From the NCBI GenBank assembly GCA_022424815.1, contig JAKMGS010000021.1, forward strand, positions 1-18,881: DNA of 18,881 nucleotides, read 5' to 3'. The stretch comes from Schleiferiaceae bacterium. Its GTDB lineage: Bacteria; Bacteroidota; Bacteroidia; Flavobacteriales; Schleiferiaceae. Positions 1-7,782 of this stretch are shown piece by piece. Position numbers and translations under genes: made by a program. Each line of letters starts with the position of its first letter. Position 1 is the stretch's first letter. The notes under the pieces are model-generated. The model was not told the origin of the DNA. It did no database searches and saw only the letters and a list, made by a program, of their open reading frames with translations.

Positions 1-277
1 CTAGTAGCGCTTCAAAGGCAGGCTCCAACTCTTCGAGTTCCATCTTCGCCATTTCTTTGAAATCTGGGTCCGATTCTTCTTTAAGCACCGCCTTCGCTTC
101 TGCAATACGGCTCTCCATCTCAATAAACTGCTCGCGCGCCTCGACAATAGGCTTGAGGTTTTTGTATTCTCTGTTCAATGGCACATAGCGCTTACCGTCC
201 GAAATGATATCGGGCTGAATGATCAAATCATTGACCTCGTTGAAGCGCTGAAATACGATGTTGAGTTTATCGAGCAT
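1..277 (-). CDS. prfA: Peptide chain release factor 1, N-terminal part (cut by window edge)
   Basis: Class I release factor that reads UAA/UAG stop codons in the ribosome and triggers peptide release. Only the first 92 residues are inside the window. The reverse strand reads MLDKLNIVFQRFNEVNDLI, then the conserved ISDGKRYVPLNREYKNL region, which matches the N-terminal coiled-coil domain of RF1. The codon-recognition (PxT-type) and GGQ domains lie beyond the left edge, so their integrity cannot be checked. The ATG at 277 overlaps the last 11 bases of purM, so the two are very probably one transcript. The purM-prfA order is common in Bacteroidota (established knowledge). RF1 and RF2 share this general fold, but the N-terminal sequence fits RF1. 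There is no sign of damage in the visible part. Confidence 0.88.
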   Translation of the reverse strand, partial: MLDKLNIVFQRFNEVNDLIIQPDIISDGKRYVPLNREYKNLKPIVEAREQFIEMESRIAEAKAVLKEESDPDFKEMAKMELEELEPAFEALL

Positions 278-1454
278 TACTGCTGTATTCAAAGGTTCCG
301 AATTCACTACTGATGGTCAATTCCTTGTCCGCCCCAGCTTCCACTCGGCCCACGACTTGCGCTGGAACGCCAAATGATTCAGAGATAGCTATGATCTCCT
401 CCGCCAATTCTGACGCTACATACAATTCCATGCGATGGCCCATATTGAAGACCTCATACATTTCTTTCCATGCCGTGCCACTCTCTTCTTGAATCATCTT
501 AAATAGCGGCGGCACTGGGAACAAGTTATCTTTAATGACATGTCCTTCTTTGAGGAAATGCAAAATTTTCGTCTGTGCACCACCAGAACAGTGCACCATA
601 CCATCAATCTGGTGACGATACTTATCTAAAATTGATTTAATGATAGGCGCGTACGTTCGAGTAGGACTGAGCACCAACTTTCCAGCATCCAAAGGAGTAT
701 CTGTAGCTTCGGTCAATTGCTTTGAACCTGTATATACCAATTCCTGTGGGACAGCAGGATCAAAACTTTCTGGATACTTGGCCGCTAAACTCTTATCAAA
801 AACATCATGGCGCGCACTGGTCAATCCATTGGATCCCATCCCGCCATTATACCCACTTTCATAATTCGCCTGACCAAAGCTGGCCAAGCCAACAATGACA
901 TTTCCGGGCTTGATGTTGGCATTATCTACCACATCGCTACGTTTCATACGCGCAACCACAGTAGAATCCACAATGATAGTGCGTACTAAATCTCCTACAT
1001 CAGCAGTCTCGCCTCCCGTGCTTAAAATATTCACACCAAACTTTCCGTACTCCTCAATGAGCTCTTCCGTGCCGCCGATAATGGCCGCTAGTACTTCGCC
1101 GGTAATCAAACCTTTGTTCCGCCCGATGGTCGAGCTGAGCATGATATTCTCCGTAGCACCAACGCATAATAGGTCGTCGATATTCATGATGAGTGCATCT
1201 TGGGCGATGCCCTTCCACACGCTTACATCACCTGTTTCCTTCCAATACATGTAGGCAAGGGAACTCTTTGTCCCGGCACCGTCAGCATGCATGACCAAGC
1301 AATAGTCTTCGTCTCCAGTCAAATAATCCGGGACGATTTTACAAAAGGCCTTGGGGAACAAACCTTTATCAATGTTTTTAATGGCGTTGTGAACGTCTTC
1401 TTTCTGTGCACTTACGCCTCTACCGGCGTAACGTTCTGATGATGGTGTACTCAT
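267..1454 (-). CDS. purM: Phosphoribosylformylglycinamidine cyclo-ligase (AIR synthase), long Bacteroidota form
   Basis: ATP-dependent ring closure of FGAM to aminoimidazole ribotide, the fifth step of purine synthesis, in the cytoplasm. The 395-residue protein carries the PurM signatures: YAGRGVSAQKEDVH at the N-terminus, HADGAGTKSSLAYMY near residues 56-70, DALIMNIDDLLCVGA, the glycine-rich STGGETADVGDLVRT segment, NGGMGSNGLTSARHDVF, and HCSGGAQTK in the C-terminal domain. It is about 50 residues longer than the E. coli enzyme, which is normal for the Bacteroidota form often annotated as AIR synthase-related. The ATG at 1454 is the only reasonable start. No Shine-Dalgarno is visible. A perfect 8-base -7 box (TATTTTTG, 1459-1466) lies 4 nt before the ATG, in the T-tract of the upstream terminator. 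The stop codon lies inside prfA. Confidence 0.93.
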   Translation of the reverse strand: MSTPSSERYAGRGVSAQKEDVHNAIKNIDKGLFPKAFCKIVPDYLTGDEDYCLVMHADGAGTKSSLAYMYWKETGDVSVWKGIAQDALIMNIDDLLCVGATENIMLSSTIGRNKGLITGEVLAAIIGGTEELIEEYGKFGVNILSTGGETADVGDLVRTIIVDSTVVARMKRSDVVDNANIKPGNVIVGLASFGQANYESGYNGGMGSNGLTSARHDVFDKSLAAKYPESFDPAVPQELVYTGSKQLTEATDTPLDAGKLVLSPTRTYAPIIKSILDKYRHQIDGMVHCSGGAQTKILHFLKEGHVIKDNLFPVPPLFKMIQEESGTAWKEMYEVFNMGHRMELYVASELAEEIIAISESFGVPAQVVGRVEAGADKELTISSEFGTFEYSSNAR

Positions 1455-1458
1455 GCTG

Positions 1459-1466
1459 CAAAAATA
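1459..1466 (-). promoter_or_regulatory. Possible -7 promoter box for purM, almost abutting the start codon
   Basis: On the minus strand TATTTTTG matches the Bacteroidota -7 consensus TAnnTTTG at every fixed position. It is followed by only 4 nt before the purM ATG, so initiation would fall at or next to the start codon. It overlaps the T-tract of the upstream terminator, and no clear -33 TTG was found, so chance similarity is quite possible. Confidence 0.35.
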
Positions 1467-1473
1467 AAAAAGA

Positions 1474-1500
1474 AGCGCGCACGGGAGACCCGTGCGCGCT
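1474..1500 (-). terminator. Rho-independent terminator of the OmpA/LysM gene
   Basis: A perfect 12-bp inverted repeat (AGCGCGCACGGG / CCCGTGCGCGCT) with a 3-nt loop. On the minus strand it is followed by TTCTTTTTTATTTTT. It sits 20 nt after the stop of the OmpA-family gene and ends 19 nt before the purM start codon. Confidence 0.92.
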
Positions 1501-1520
1501 TTCTTTTATTCAAGTGACAA

Positions 1521-4109
1521 CTACTTGATTTGAATCCAGGATCCTATGATTAAGCCGCCGTCGTTTTTAATTCCGTTTAAACTCTTGATGTCTTTCGCTT
1601 TAACACCATTCCTTTTGGCGATTGAATTAATCTTATCGCCACGTTGCACTTGATAATGTGTTGCGTCAAATTCAGTGTAATCACCATTCTTTGTGACTTT
1701 AAGTACCATCCCTGCCATTGGACGCGCGCCCCTTAAGCCACCATTGAGTTTCTTGAGATCAACGATATTCATTCCATTGTTAGAAGCTATTTTACTCAAG
1801 GAACGATCTTTAGGCCCTAACGTAATGGTTTGTCCTATGGCGCGTACATCTTTCTGAGAAGGTGCTTTATCGCCAGATTCGTTTGCGGCGCTTTCATTAA
1901 CCGGAGGAACGTAATCGTCTCGCAAGACTTTGAAATCTGTACGTCTATTAACCTGGTTTGCGATCTCCTGAGCATTTGAACTTTGACGACGAATAAACGA
2001 CTCGCTCAACACGCTTCCCGCTTCGAATAAATCTGAACCTAAACCTTTATATTTTTCAGTGATTACAAAGGGTTCACTCTCACCCATCCCCACTGCCGTT
2101 AAGCGATCTGGGGACACTCCTTTTCCTATAAGGTAATCCACACAGCTTTGTGCCCTTTTTTGAGAGAGAACTTGATTCTTTTCTTCGGTATCGCGGTAAT
2201 CCGTATGGGATCTAAGCTCAATGGTTATGGTCGGATTACGCTTCAGAATGCTGTAAACAGAGTCCAAGGCAGCTTTACTTTCTTCCCGCAAATCCCATTT
2301 AGCTAAATCAAAGAATACATTTGGAAGAACTATAGGAACCTCGAAGGGGTCCAACCTACATTCTATAGGCTTGCTATCGTTCAACTCAACGGAATATATC
2401 CATGGCTTATTATCTTTTTTGTCCTTTTCTTTAACTGCCCATCTTTCACACGGCACTTCCGTGGAAACATCAATGGTTTGGTCAAAAAATTTCTTTTTCG
2501 ATACGGTAAACTTATACTCCACAGATTCTTCAAGTTTCCCTTCTGGAACTGGCACAATACCATCTACGCCTGATTTTGGTAGTTTACTATCCTTACCAGC
2601 TTTGGAGTTAATAGTAAGCGTGGCACCCTCAAGTGTTTTTCCTGTTTTAGAATTGTATAGAACGAAATTAGCAGTAAGAATGCGTTCCACTCGGCGAACA
2701 GAGTAGATATCAAATGATTGACGCTTTTCGCGGTCTGAAACTACATATCCAATCTCCGCCTCAACTCTATCCGGTCTCCAACGAATTGAGATATCATCTT
2801 GAGGGCTATTGATGTTTTTTCCTAGATTGATCGGGTCACCCGTGGGCATGCCCTTTGTGTCTAATTTTACCTTGTAACAATCAAATCCTCCGAAACCTAC
2901 TCTACCATTGGAAGAAAAATATAGATATCCATCGGTATGCACGAACGGATGCAATTCATCGCCAGAGGTATTTACCATGGTTAGTTTTATCGGTCTCCCC
3001 CAAGATTTGCGTTTTTCACGAGCAACTACATATAAATCCTTTCCTCCATCGCTGCCTGGAACGTCTGCAGCAAAATACAGCAGCTCATCATCGCTACTTA
3101 ATGCAGGATGTCCAATAGAACTTCCTTCCGGGAGGTCAATAGGGATCATTTCAGCCTGTGACCAGTCCTTGCCTACTAAAGTCGACTTCCATATCGCACA
3201 TCCTAAATTCTGATTTTTAATATTCTCACAACGCGTAAAGTACATTTCCTTACCTCTTGAGTTGAAAGCTATAACTCCCTCGTGTGCTTTTGTATTTATA
3301 AAGTCTGAACTTAAGGGCTCTAAGTCATTGTAATCTGGATAATCTCCTTCATCGGATTTTTTACCTCTTCGTCCTCTTTTAGATTCTTCTTTGGGAGTAG
3401 CAACGAATATATCCGAATAGCGTTGTCCAATCCATCCATCTTCTTTCTTTCCCGTTGATTCATCATTCATTGAACTAATGTATACATCCGGGGTTCCTCG
3501 GCGCGTTGGAATGAAAGATATCGATAAATCTGCTTTATCCGAATTTACAATGTCAGGAAGACCGTCTGGCTCATCAGATAAAACGACATATTCGGGTACA
3601 CAGTCGCTTTCCAACTGTCCAATGGCATAGTTACAATTATCTATGGCTTCATTGATAGCTTCGTTATCTGGGTCAGCTTTACGGCTTTCTTCGAGAGACT
3701 TAAGCGCTTCTTTGTAGGCTCGAATGGCATCTCTATTTTTTTTATCGTCCAATTCCGCAGAACAAATAACCATTTCAGCATATCTAAGATTTGCCATACT
3801 TCCATAGCCTAATTTCGCAGCACGATTGTATTGGCTAGAAGCTTTTCTACAATCACCAGATAAACGATGACATTCGCCAATATTGAAGGTAATTCGCATC
3901 TTTACCTCACGAGATTTTTCTTTTGAAATCGCTTTTTTATAGAGTTCTATGGCTGTAGAATACTCTTTGGCATTAAAATAATCATCCGCCTTTTTAGTGG
4001 TTTTGTGGAGTTCTACTTCAGTTTCTTCTCCCTTGGCGTCTTGGGCCGTTACTATCACTGGTAAGGCAAAAAGCGCAAATGCGAGCGTAAAGATCTTGCG
4101 TAACTGCAT
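1521..4109 (-). CDS. OmpA-family envelope protein with TPR, PD40 propeller and two LysM domains (PorE-like layout)
   Basis: Predicted periplasmic protein anchored to peptidoglycan. A Sec signal peptide covers residues 1-22 (cleavage near VTA/Q); there is no lipobox cysteine. TPR-like helices occupy about 36-165, followed by a beta-propeller with PD40/WD40-like blades at about 190-470 (for example HPALSSDDELLYFAAD and HPFVHTDGYLYFSSNGR). A small beta domain resembling the carboxypeptidase regulatory fold covers about 478-550. An OmpA C-terminal domain (about 595-728) has SHTDYRD and LSQKRA, supplying the Asp (about 637) and Arg (about 652) that bind diaminopimelate in this family, and ends in NRRTDF. 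Two LysM domains follow, about 759-805 and 818-862. TPR, PD40, regulatory fold and OmpA in this order is the layout of PorE of the type IX secretion system. The appended LysM pair and the lack of a lipobox differ from that description, so the PorE assignment is an inference. It is a monocistronic unit between two strong terminators. Confidence 0.85.
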   Translation of the reverse strand: MQLRKIFTLAFALFALPVIVTAQDAKGEETEVELHKTTKKADDYFNAKEYSTAIELYKKAISKEKSREVKMRITFNIGECHRLSGDCRKASSQYNRAAKLGYGSMANLRYAEMVICSAELDDKKNRDAIRAYKEALKSLEESRKADPDNEAINEAIDNCNYAIGQLESDCVPEYVVLSDEPDGLPDIVNSDKADLSISFIPTRRGTPDVYISSMNDESTGKKEDGWIGQRYSDIFVATPKEESKRGRRGKKSDEGDYPDYNDLEPLSSDFINTKAHEGVIAFNSRGKEMYFTRCENIKNQNLGCAIWKSTLVGKDWSQAEMIPIDLPEGSSIGHPALSSDDELLYFAADVPGSDGGKDLYVVAREKRKSWGRPIKLTMVNTSGDELHPFVHTDGYLYFSSNGRVGFGGFDCYKVKLDTKGMPTGDPINLGKNINSPQDDISIRWRPDRVEAEIGYVVSDREKRQSFDIYSVRRVERILTANFVLYNSKTGKTLEGATLTINSKAGKDSKLPKSGVDGIVPVPEGKLEESVEYKFTVSKKKFFDQTIDVSTEVPCERWAVKEKDKKDNKPWIYSVELNDSKPIECRLDPFEVPIVLPNVFFDLAKWDLREESKAALDSVYSILKRNPTITIELRSHTDYRDTEEKNQVLSQKRAQSCVDYLIGKGVSPDRLTAVGMGESEPFVITEKYKGLGSDLFEAGSVLSESFIRRQSSNAQEIANQVNRRTDFKVLRDDYVPPVNESAANESGDKAPSQKDVRAIGQTITLGPKDRSLSKIASNNGMNIVDLKKLNGGLRGARPMAGMVLKVTKNGDYTEFDATHYQVQRGDKINSIAKRNGVKAKDIKSLNGIKNDGGLIIGSWIQIK

Positions 4110-4163
4110 CAGAATATGGTCATCTAGTGTTTAAGCGGTCACCAATATAGTCAAAATCAAAAA

Positions 4164-4189
4164 AGAAACCCCGCGCTGGCGGGGTTTCT
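4164..4189 (-). terminator. Rho-independent terminator of glnN
   Basis: A perfect stem GAAACCCCGC / GCGGGGTTTC with loop GCTG (11 bp including the outer A-T pair). On the minus strand it is followed by TTTTTTGATTTT. It lies about 26 nt after the glnN stop codon and 54 nt before the start of the OmpA-family gene. On the plus strand it is also followed by a T-poor AT-rich stretch, so it acts mainly on the minus strand. Confidence 0.92.
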
Positions 4190-4215
4190 ATTTAAATGAA
4201 TCGAAAAAAAATCAA

Positions 4216-6408
4216 TTATCTCGTGAATAGCATTTCACGGAATTTCGGCATTGGCCATTGTTCGTCGTCAATCATCAACTCTAGCTTATCACTTTCGTAG
4301 CGGATTACTTCAAAGAATGGTTTTACATTATCGTAGTAAGCAATGGCTTTTTCACGAACATCTTCCAAAGCGTTTGCAGCCTTGCGAGCCTCGATCATCG
4401 CATCCTTTGAAGAAAGAATTTTAGAGATGCGGGCACTGATTTCTTTGATCATTTCCAATTGCTCTTTTGCTACGCTATTGAAGGTTTCCGCATCCATGAT
4501 TTCCTTTAGACGCTGTACGTTATCAATCAATGTGTTTTGGTACTTAATTGCCGTAGGAACGATGTGATTACCCGCAAGATCGCCTAGTACACGAGATTCA
4601 ATTTGAATCTTCATGAAGTATGATTCCAACAAGATTTCGTGACGAGCTTCCGCCTCGCGGTGACTCATAACCCCCATAGCTTCGAACATACTCAAGCTCT
4701 GCTCGCTGACGTATGCATCTAGCGCACGTGGCGTTGAAGGTTCGTTATTCAAACCGCGTTTGGCGGCTTCTTCCTTCCATGCATCACCGTATCCATCGCC
4801 CTCGAAGCGAATGGCTTTGCTTTCTTTAATGTATCCTTTCAATACACTGAAGATGGCTTCGTCTTTCTTCAAGGAATCCTTCTCGATCAACGTATCGACG
4901 TCCGCTTTAAATTCGATTAATTGTTCCGCCATGGCTGCATTCAACACAGTCATCGGCTGTGCACAGTTAGATGCTGAACCTGCAGCACGTAACTCAAACT
5001 TATTTCCAGTAAAGGCGAATGGTGAAGTACGGTTACGGTCAGTGTTATCTAGCAATACATCTGGAATTTTACCTACCACATTCAATTTGAGGTCGGTCTT
5101 CTCTTCCGGAGTCATTTTACCGCCTTCGATATTTTCTAATTGATCCAATACCGCGCTCAACTGTTGACCAATGAACACTGAAATGATTGCTGGAGGTGCC
5201 TCGTTCGCCCCCAAACGGTGCTCATTACCTGCTGAGCCAATTGATGCACGAATCAAATCTGCGTGACGGTAAACCACCTTTATAGTATTAATAAAAAAGG
5301 TCAAGAACATCAAGTTGCTCATAGGCGTAGAGCCTGGAGCCAATAGGTTCACACCTGTATTTGTTGCCAACGACCAGTTATTGTGCTTTCCTGAACCATT
5401 GATGTTTGCGAATGGTTTCTCGTGCAACAAGACACGGAAATTGTGACGACGCGCCACCTTCTCCATCAAGTCCATGAATAACGAGTTGTGATCTACTGCA
5501 ACGTTCGCTTCCTCAAAGACAGGTGCGAATTCGTATTGTGCAGGAGCCACCTCGTTATGACGTGTTTTTACAGGAATACCCAAAATGCGACTTTCGTATT
5601 CCAATTCTTTCATGAATTCAATCGCACGCTCTGGAATAGATCCAAAATAATGATCGTCCAATTGCTGTCCCTTCGCTGGCGCATGTCCAACAAGAGCACG
5701 ACCTGCCAACTGCAAATCTGGACGTGCAGCAAAGTAGGCTTCGTCTACCAAGAAGTATTCCTGCTCCCATCCTAGGGTTGCATTTACTTTAGTAACGTTT
5801 TTATCGAAGTACTTACATACTGCGGTTGCCGCAGCATCTACAGATTGTAATGCGCGTAGCAGTGGTGCCTTGTAATCCAAAGCTTCACCAGTGTATGAAA
5901 CGAATACCGTTGGTATACAAAGTGTCGTACCAAAAATGAATGCTGGAGATGTTGGATCCCAAGCTGTATATCCACGAGCTTCGAACGTATTGCGAATACC
6001 ACCGTTCGGGAAAGAAGATGCATCAGGCTCTTGCTGAACCAGCATACCTCCTGAGAACTTCTCAATGGCCTCACCATTACCCGTTGGCTCGAAGAATGAA
6101 TCATGCTTTTCAGCCGTCGTACCAGTCAAAGGCTGGAACCAGTGTGTGTAATGCGTAGCACCTAAGTTCAATGCCCAAGCCTTCATACCAGAAGCTACTT
6201 GATCTGCGATAGAACGGTTAATTTTCGTTCCGTTATCCATTGCGTCGATGACGGCCTTGTAGGCTTCAGAGGTCATGTATTCGCGCATCGCTTTTCTATT
6301 GAAAACGCGTGAGCCGAAGTAATCTGAAACTCTCGTTTCAGGTGCTTCGAAATTCTTAGGCTTGCGCCCCATTGTTTCTTCTAGTGCTAGAAATCTTACC
6401 GTTGGCAT
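4216..6408 (-). CDS. glnN: Glutamine synthetase type III
   Basis: ATP-dependent condensation of glutamate and ammonia to glutamine, in the cytoplasm; the main ammonium-assimilating enzyme of many Bacteroidota. At 730 residues it has the length typical of GSIII, well above the roughly 450-470 of GSI. Diagnostic segments are HYTHWFQPLTGTTAEKHDSF (about 86-105), GWEQEYFLVDE with catalytic-site glutamates (about 213-223), RHNEVAPAQYEFAP (about 283-296), NINGSGKHNNWS (about 335-346, the counterpart of the NGSGMH loop of other GS types), and the RASIGSAGNEHRLGANEAPP region (about 387-406). The start at 6408 gives the usual N-terminus (MPTVRFLALEET). A well-formed promoter lies 22 nt upstream and a strong terminator follows, so it is probably monocistronic. 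No regulator gene is adjacent. Confidence 0.96.
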   Translation of the reverse strand: MPTVRFLALEETMGRKPKNFEAPETRVSDYFGSRVFNRKAMREYMTSEAYKAVIDAMDNGTKINRSIADQVASGMKAWALNLGATHYTHWFQPLTGTTAEKHDSFFEPTGNGEAIEKFSGGMLVQQEPDASSFPNGGIRNTFEARGYTAWDPTSPAFIFGTTLCIPTVFVSYTGEALDYKAPLLRALQSVDAAATAVCKYFDKNVTKVNATLGWEQEYFLVDEAYFAARPDLQLAGRALVGHAPAKGQQLDDHYFGSIPERAIEFMKELEYESRILGIPVKTRHNEVAPAQYEFAPVFEEANVAVDHNSLFMDLMEKVARRHNFRVLLHEKPFANINGSGKHNNWSLATNTGVNLLAPGSTPMSNLMFLTFFINTIKVVYRHADLIRASIGSAGNEHRLGANEAPPAIISVFIGQQLSAVLDQLENIEGGKMTPEEKTDLKLNVVGKIPDVLLDNTDRNRTSPFAFTGNKFELRAAGSASNCAQPMTVLNAAMAEQLIEFKADVDTLIEKDSLKKDEAIFSVLKGYIKESKAIRFEGDGYGDAWKEEAAKRGLNNEPSTPRALDAYVSEQSLSMFEAMGVMSHREAEARHEILLESYFMKIQIESRVLGDLAGNHIVPTAIKYQNTLIDNVQRLKEIMDAETFNSVAKEQLEMIKEISARISKILSSKDAMIEARKAANALEDVREKAIAYYDNVKPFFEVIRYESDKLELMIDDEQWPMPKFREMLFTR

Positions 6409-6430
6409 GAGGTTAATGTTTTAATTGCGT

Positions 6431-6461
6431 CAAAGATACCCCCTAAAAAGGAGGGTCGCAA
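6431..6461 (-). promoter_or_regulatory. glnN: Bacteroidota-type promoter of glnN
   Basis: On the minus strand a TTG (6459-6461) is followed after 20 nt by TATCTTTG (6431-6438). This matches the TTG / N19-21 / TAnnTTTG consensus of the Bacteroidota primary sigma factor. The -7 box ends 22 nt before the glnN ATG. An imperfect dyad (ACCCTCC / GGGGGT arms) fills the spacer. Confidence 0.72.
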
Positions 6462-6495
6462 CCAAAAATTATTAACTATTTATCAAAACAACCCC

Positions 6496-7434
6496 TTAAA
6501 GCAATAGGTTAGCTACGAAAATTAGGTATGTTGCTAGTAATAACACCCCTTCCAAACGGTCTAGTCGATCCTTAGCGAACCAACCCATCAATGGAATTAT
6601 TAACAATGAGAGACCCACGCTTACCCAAAAATCGGAGGTGAACAGCGCAGGATCATAAGAGGTAATGGGTTGAATAAGCGCAGTGAATCCTAAGACACTC
6701 AGGATATTAAAGATGTTCGAGCCGATAATATTTCCAATGGCTATATCTGATTCGCCTTTACGTGCCGCCATCATACTGGCGGCTAATTCGGGTACGCTGG
6801 TTCCAAAGGCTACTAAAGTGACAGAAATGAAGCGCTCGCTCATGCCTAGGAAAGTGGCGGCGCTAGCAATGCCCTCTACAAATTGGAGCGCACCAAAGCG
6901 CAGGGCTGCAGCTCCAGCGAACAAGAATAGGAGGCCTTTGATAATAGGCATAGTCTCAACCTCAAGATCCTCTCCAATGTGGAGGTCACGATTTTTACGT
7001 GCACTGCGGATTTTCACCACATTGTATCCAATCAAAAGGAGCACAAACACGAGTCCTTGCCAAAATGCAATTCCACCTAACCAAAGGAAAATCCCTAGGA
7101 TTAGATTAGCCAGAAGGAGAAATAACCAATCCTTTCTGTAAGTCAGCTGGACGGCTTGCATTTTGAATACAATAGCGGTAAGCCCTAAAATAAGACCAAT
7201 GTTGGCAATGTTAGACCCTATTACGTTACCCAGGGCAATATCACTACGGCCGTCCATGGCAGCCACAATGCTTACAAGAAGTTCAGGCGCGCTAGTAGCG
7301 AAAGCAACGAGCGTGAGACCAATGACTACTCTGGATACTTGAAGTTTGAGGGCGAGTCCAACACTACCACGTACCAAGAGTTCACCACCGGCGAGCAATA
7401 GTCCGAATCCCAAAAGCAATTTGACAATAATCAA
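6496..7434 (-). CDS. Calcium/sodium antiporter (CaCA family, YrbG-like)
   Basis: Inner-membrane cation exchanger, expected to expel Ca2+ in exchange for Na+ (or H+/K+). The 312 residues are almost entirely hydrophobic, about ten membrane segments. They carry both inverted alpha repeats of the family: TLVAFATSAPELLVS followed by DIALGNVIGSNIANIG (about 41-80), and TLVAFGTSVPELAAS followed by DIAIGNIIGSNIFNI (about 206-244). A charged loop lies between the halves, about residues 143-160. No ATG is available near the start. The reading frame opens with TTG at 7434, giving MIIVKLLLGFGLLLAGGELL, the usual N-terminus of the family. This TTG shares its last two bases with the tatA stop (TTGA, 7431-7434), so translation is probably coupled. 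AAAAGAGG, about 10 nt upstream on the mRNA, may help initiation. No hairpin terminator follows, so read-through into glnN is possible. Ion specificity cannot be told from sequence. Confidence 0.9.
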   Translation of the reverse strand: MIIVKLLLGFGLLLAGGELLVRGSVGLALKLQVSRVVIGLTLVAFATSAPELLVSIVAAMDGRSDIALGNVIGSNIANIGLILGLTAIVFKMQAVQLTYRKDWLFLLLANLILGIFLWLGGIAFWQGLVFVLLLIGYNVVKIRSARKNRDLHIGEDLEVETMPIIKGLLFLFAGAAALRFGALQFVEGIASAATFLGMSERFISVTLVAFGTSVPELAASMMAARKGESDIAIGNIIGSNIFNILSVLGFTALIQPITSYDPALFTSDFWVSVGLSLLIIPLMGWFAKDRLDRLEGVLLLATYLIFVANLLL

Positions 7435-7709
7435 AGCTTGGTGCCTCTTTTGATAGTATCTGAGACTTCTTTCACAGCATCTCTTCCCTCTTGGACTGTT
7501 TTCTTGACTTCTGTCATGCCATTTTCGTCAGAAGCATCTAAGATTTCTCTTTTTATATCATTCGTTGCATTACGCACTTGCTTGATCACTTTAGCCGCAG
7601 ACCTAGCCATCGCAGGTATTTGATTTGGGCCAAAAAGAAGCAAAAAAATGAAGGCGATGATTACGAATTCGCCACCACTGATGTTGAACAATAGAAAAGT
7701 TTGAATCAT
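7431..7709 (-). CDS. tatA: Sec-independent translocase protein TatA/TatB-like
   Basis: Small membrane protein of the twin-arginine translocation system, which forms the pore through which folded proteins cross the inner membrane. The 92-residue product (MIQTFLLFNISGGEFVIIAF) has one N-terminal membrane helix (about 8-27), the FGPNQIP turn (the TatA hinge FG-x-P type), an amphipathic helix (about 33-60) rich in Lys/Arg, and a charged tail. The in-frame ATG at 7724 would add five residues but lies only 5 nt from a terminator hairpin. The ATG at 7709 gives the standard short TatA N-terminus and is preferred. No tatC is in the window. It overlaps the antiporter gene by 4 nt. TatA versus TatB cannot be settled from sequence; the length and FGP motif favour TatA. 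Confidence 0.87.
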   Translation of the reverse strand: MIQTFLLFNISGGEFVIIAFIFLLLFGPNQIPAMARSAAKVIKQVRNATNDIKREILDASDENGMTEVKKTVQEGRDAVKEVSDTIKRGTKL

Positions 7710-7729
7710 AGTACGAAAATACATTAAAA

Positions 7730-7759
7730 AAAGCCCCGCTACTCACGTAGCGGGGCTTT
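7730..7759 (-). terminator. Rho-independent terminator of secDF
   Basis: A perfect 13-bp stem AAAGCCCCGCTAC / GTAGCGGGGCTTT with a 4-nt loop. On the minus strand it is followed by TTTAATGTATTTT, 23 nt after the secDF stop. It ends 20 nt before the preferred tatA start. Confidence 0.92.
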
Positions 7760-7782
7760 GATATCATCCAAAATTTTCTGGC

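Noticed and set aside
895..1254. Plus-strand open frame of 119 codons inside purM
   Set aside because: Antisense to conserved PurM motifs, Ser/Pro/Thr-rich without domain signs; a shadow frame.
4760..5143. Plus-strand open frame of 127 codons inside glnN
   Set aside because: It is antisense to a strongly conserved region of glutamine synthetase, with no promoter or family resemblance; a shadow frame.
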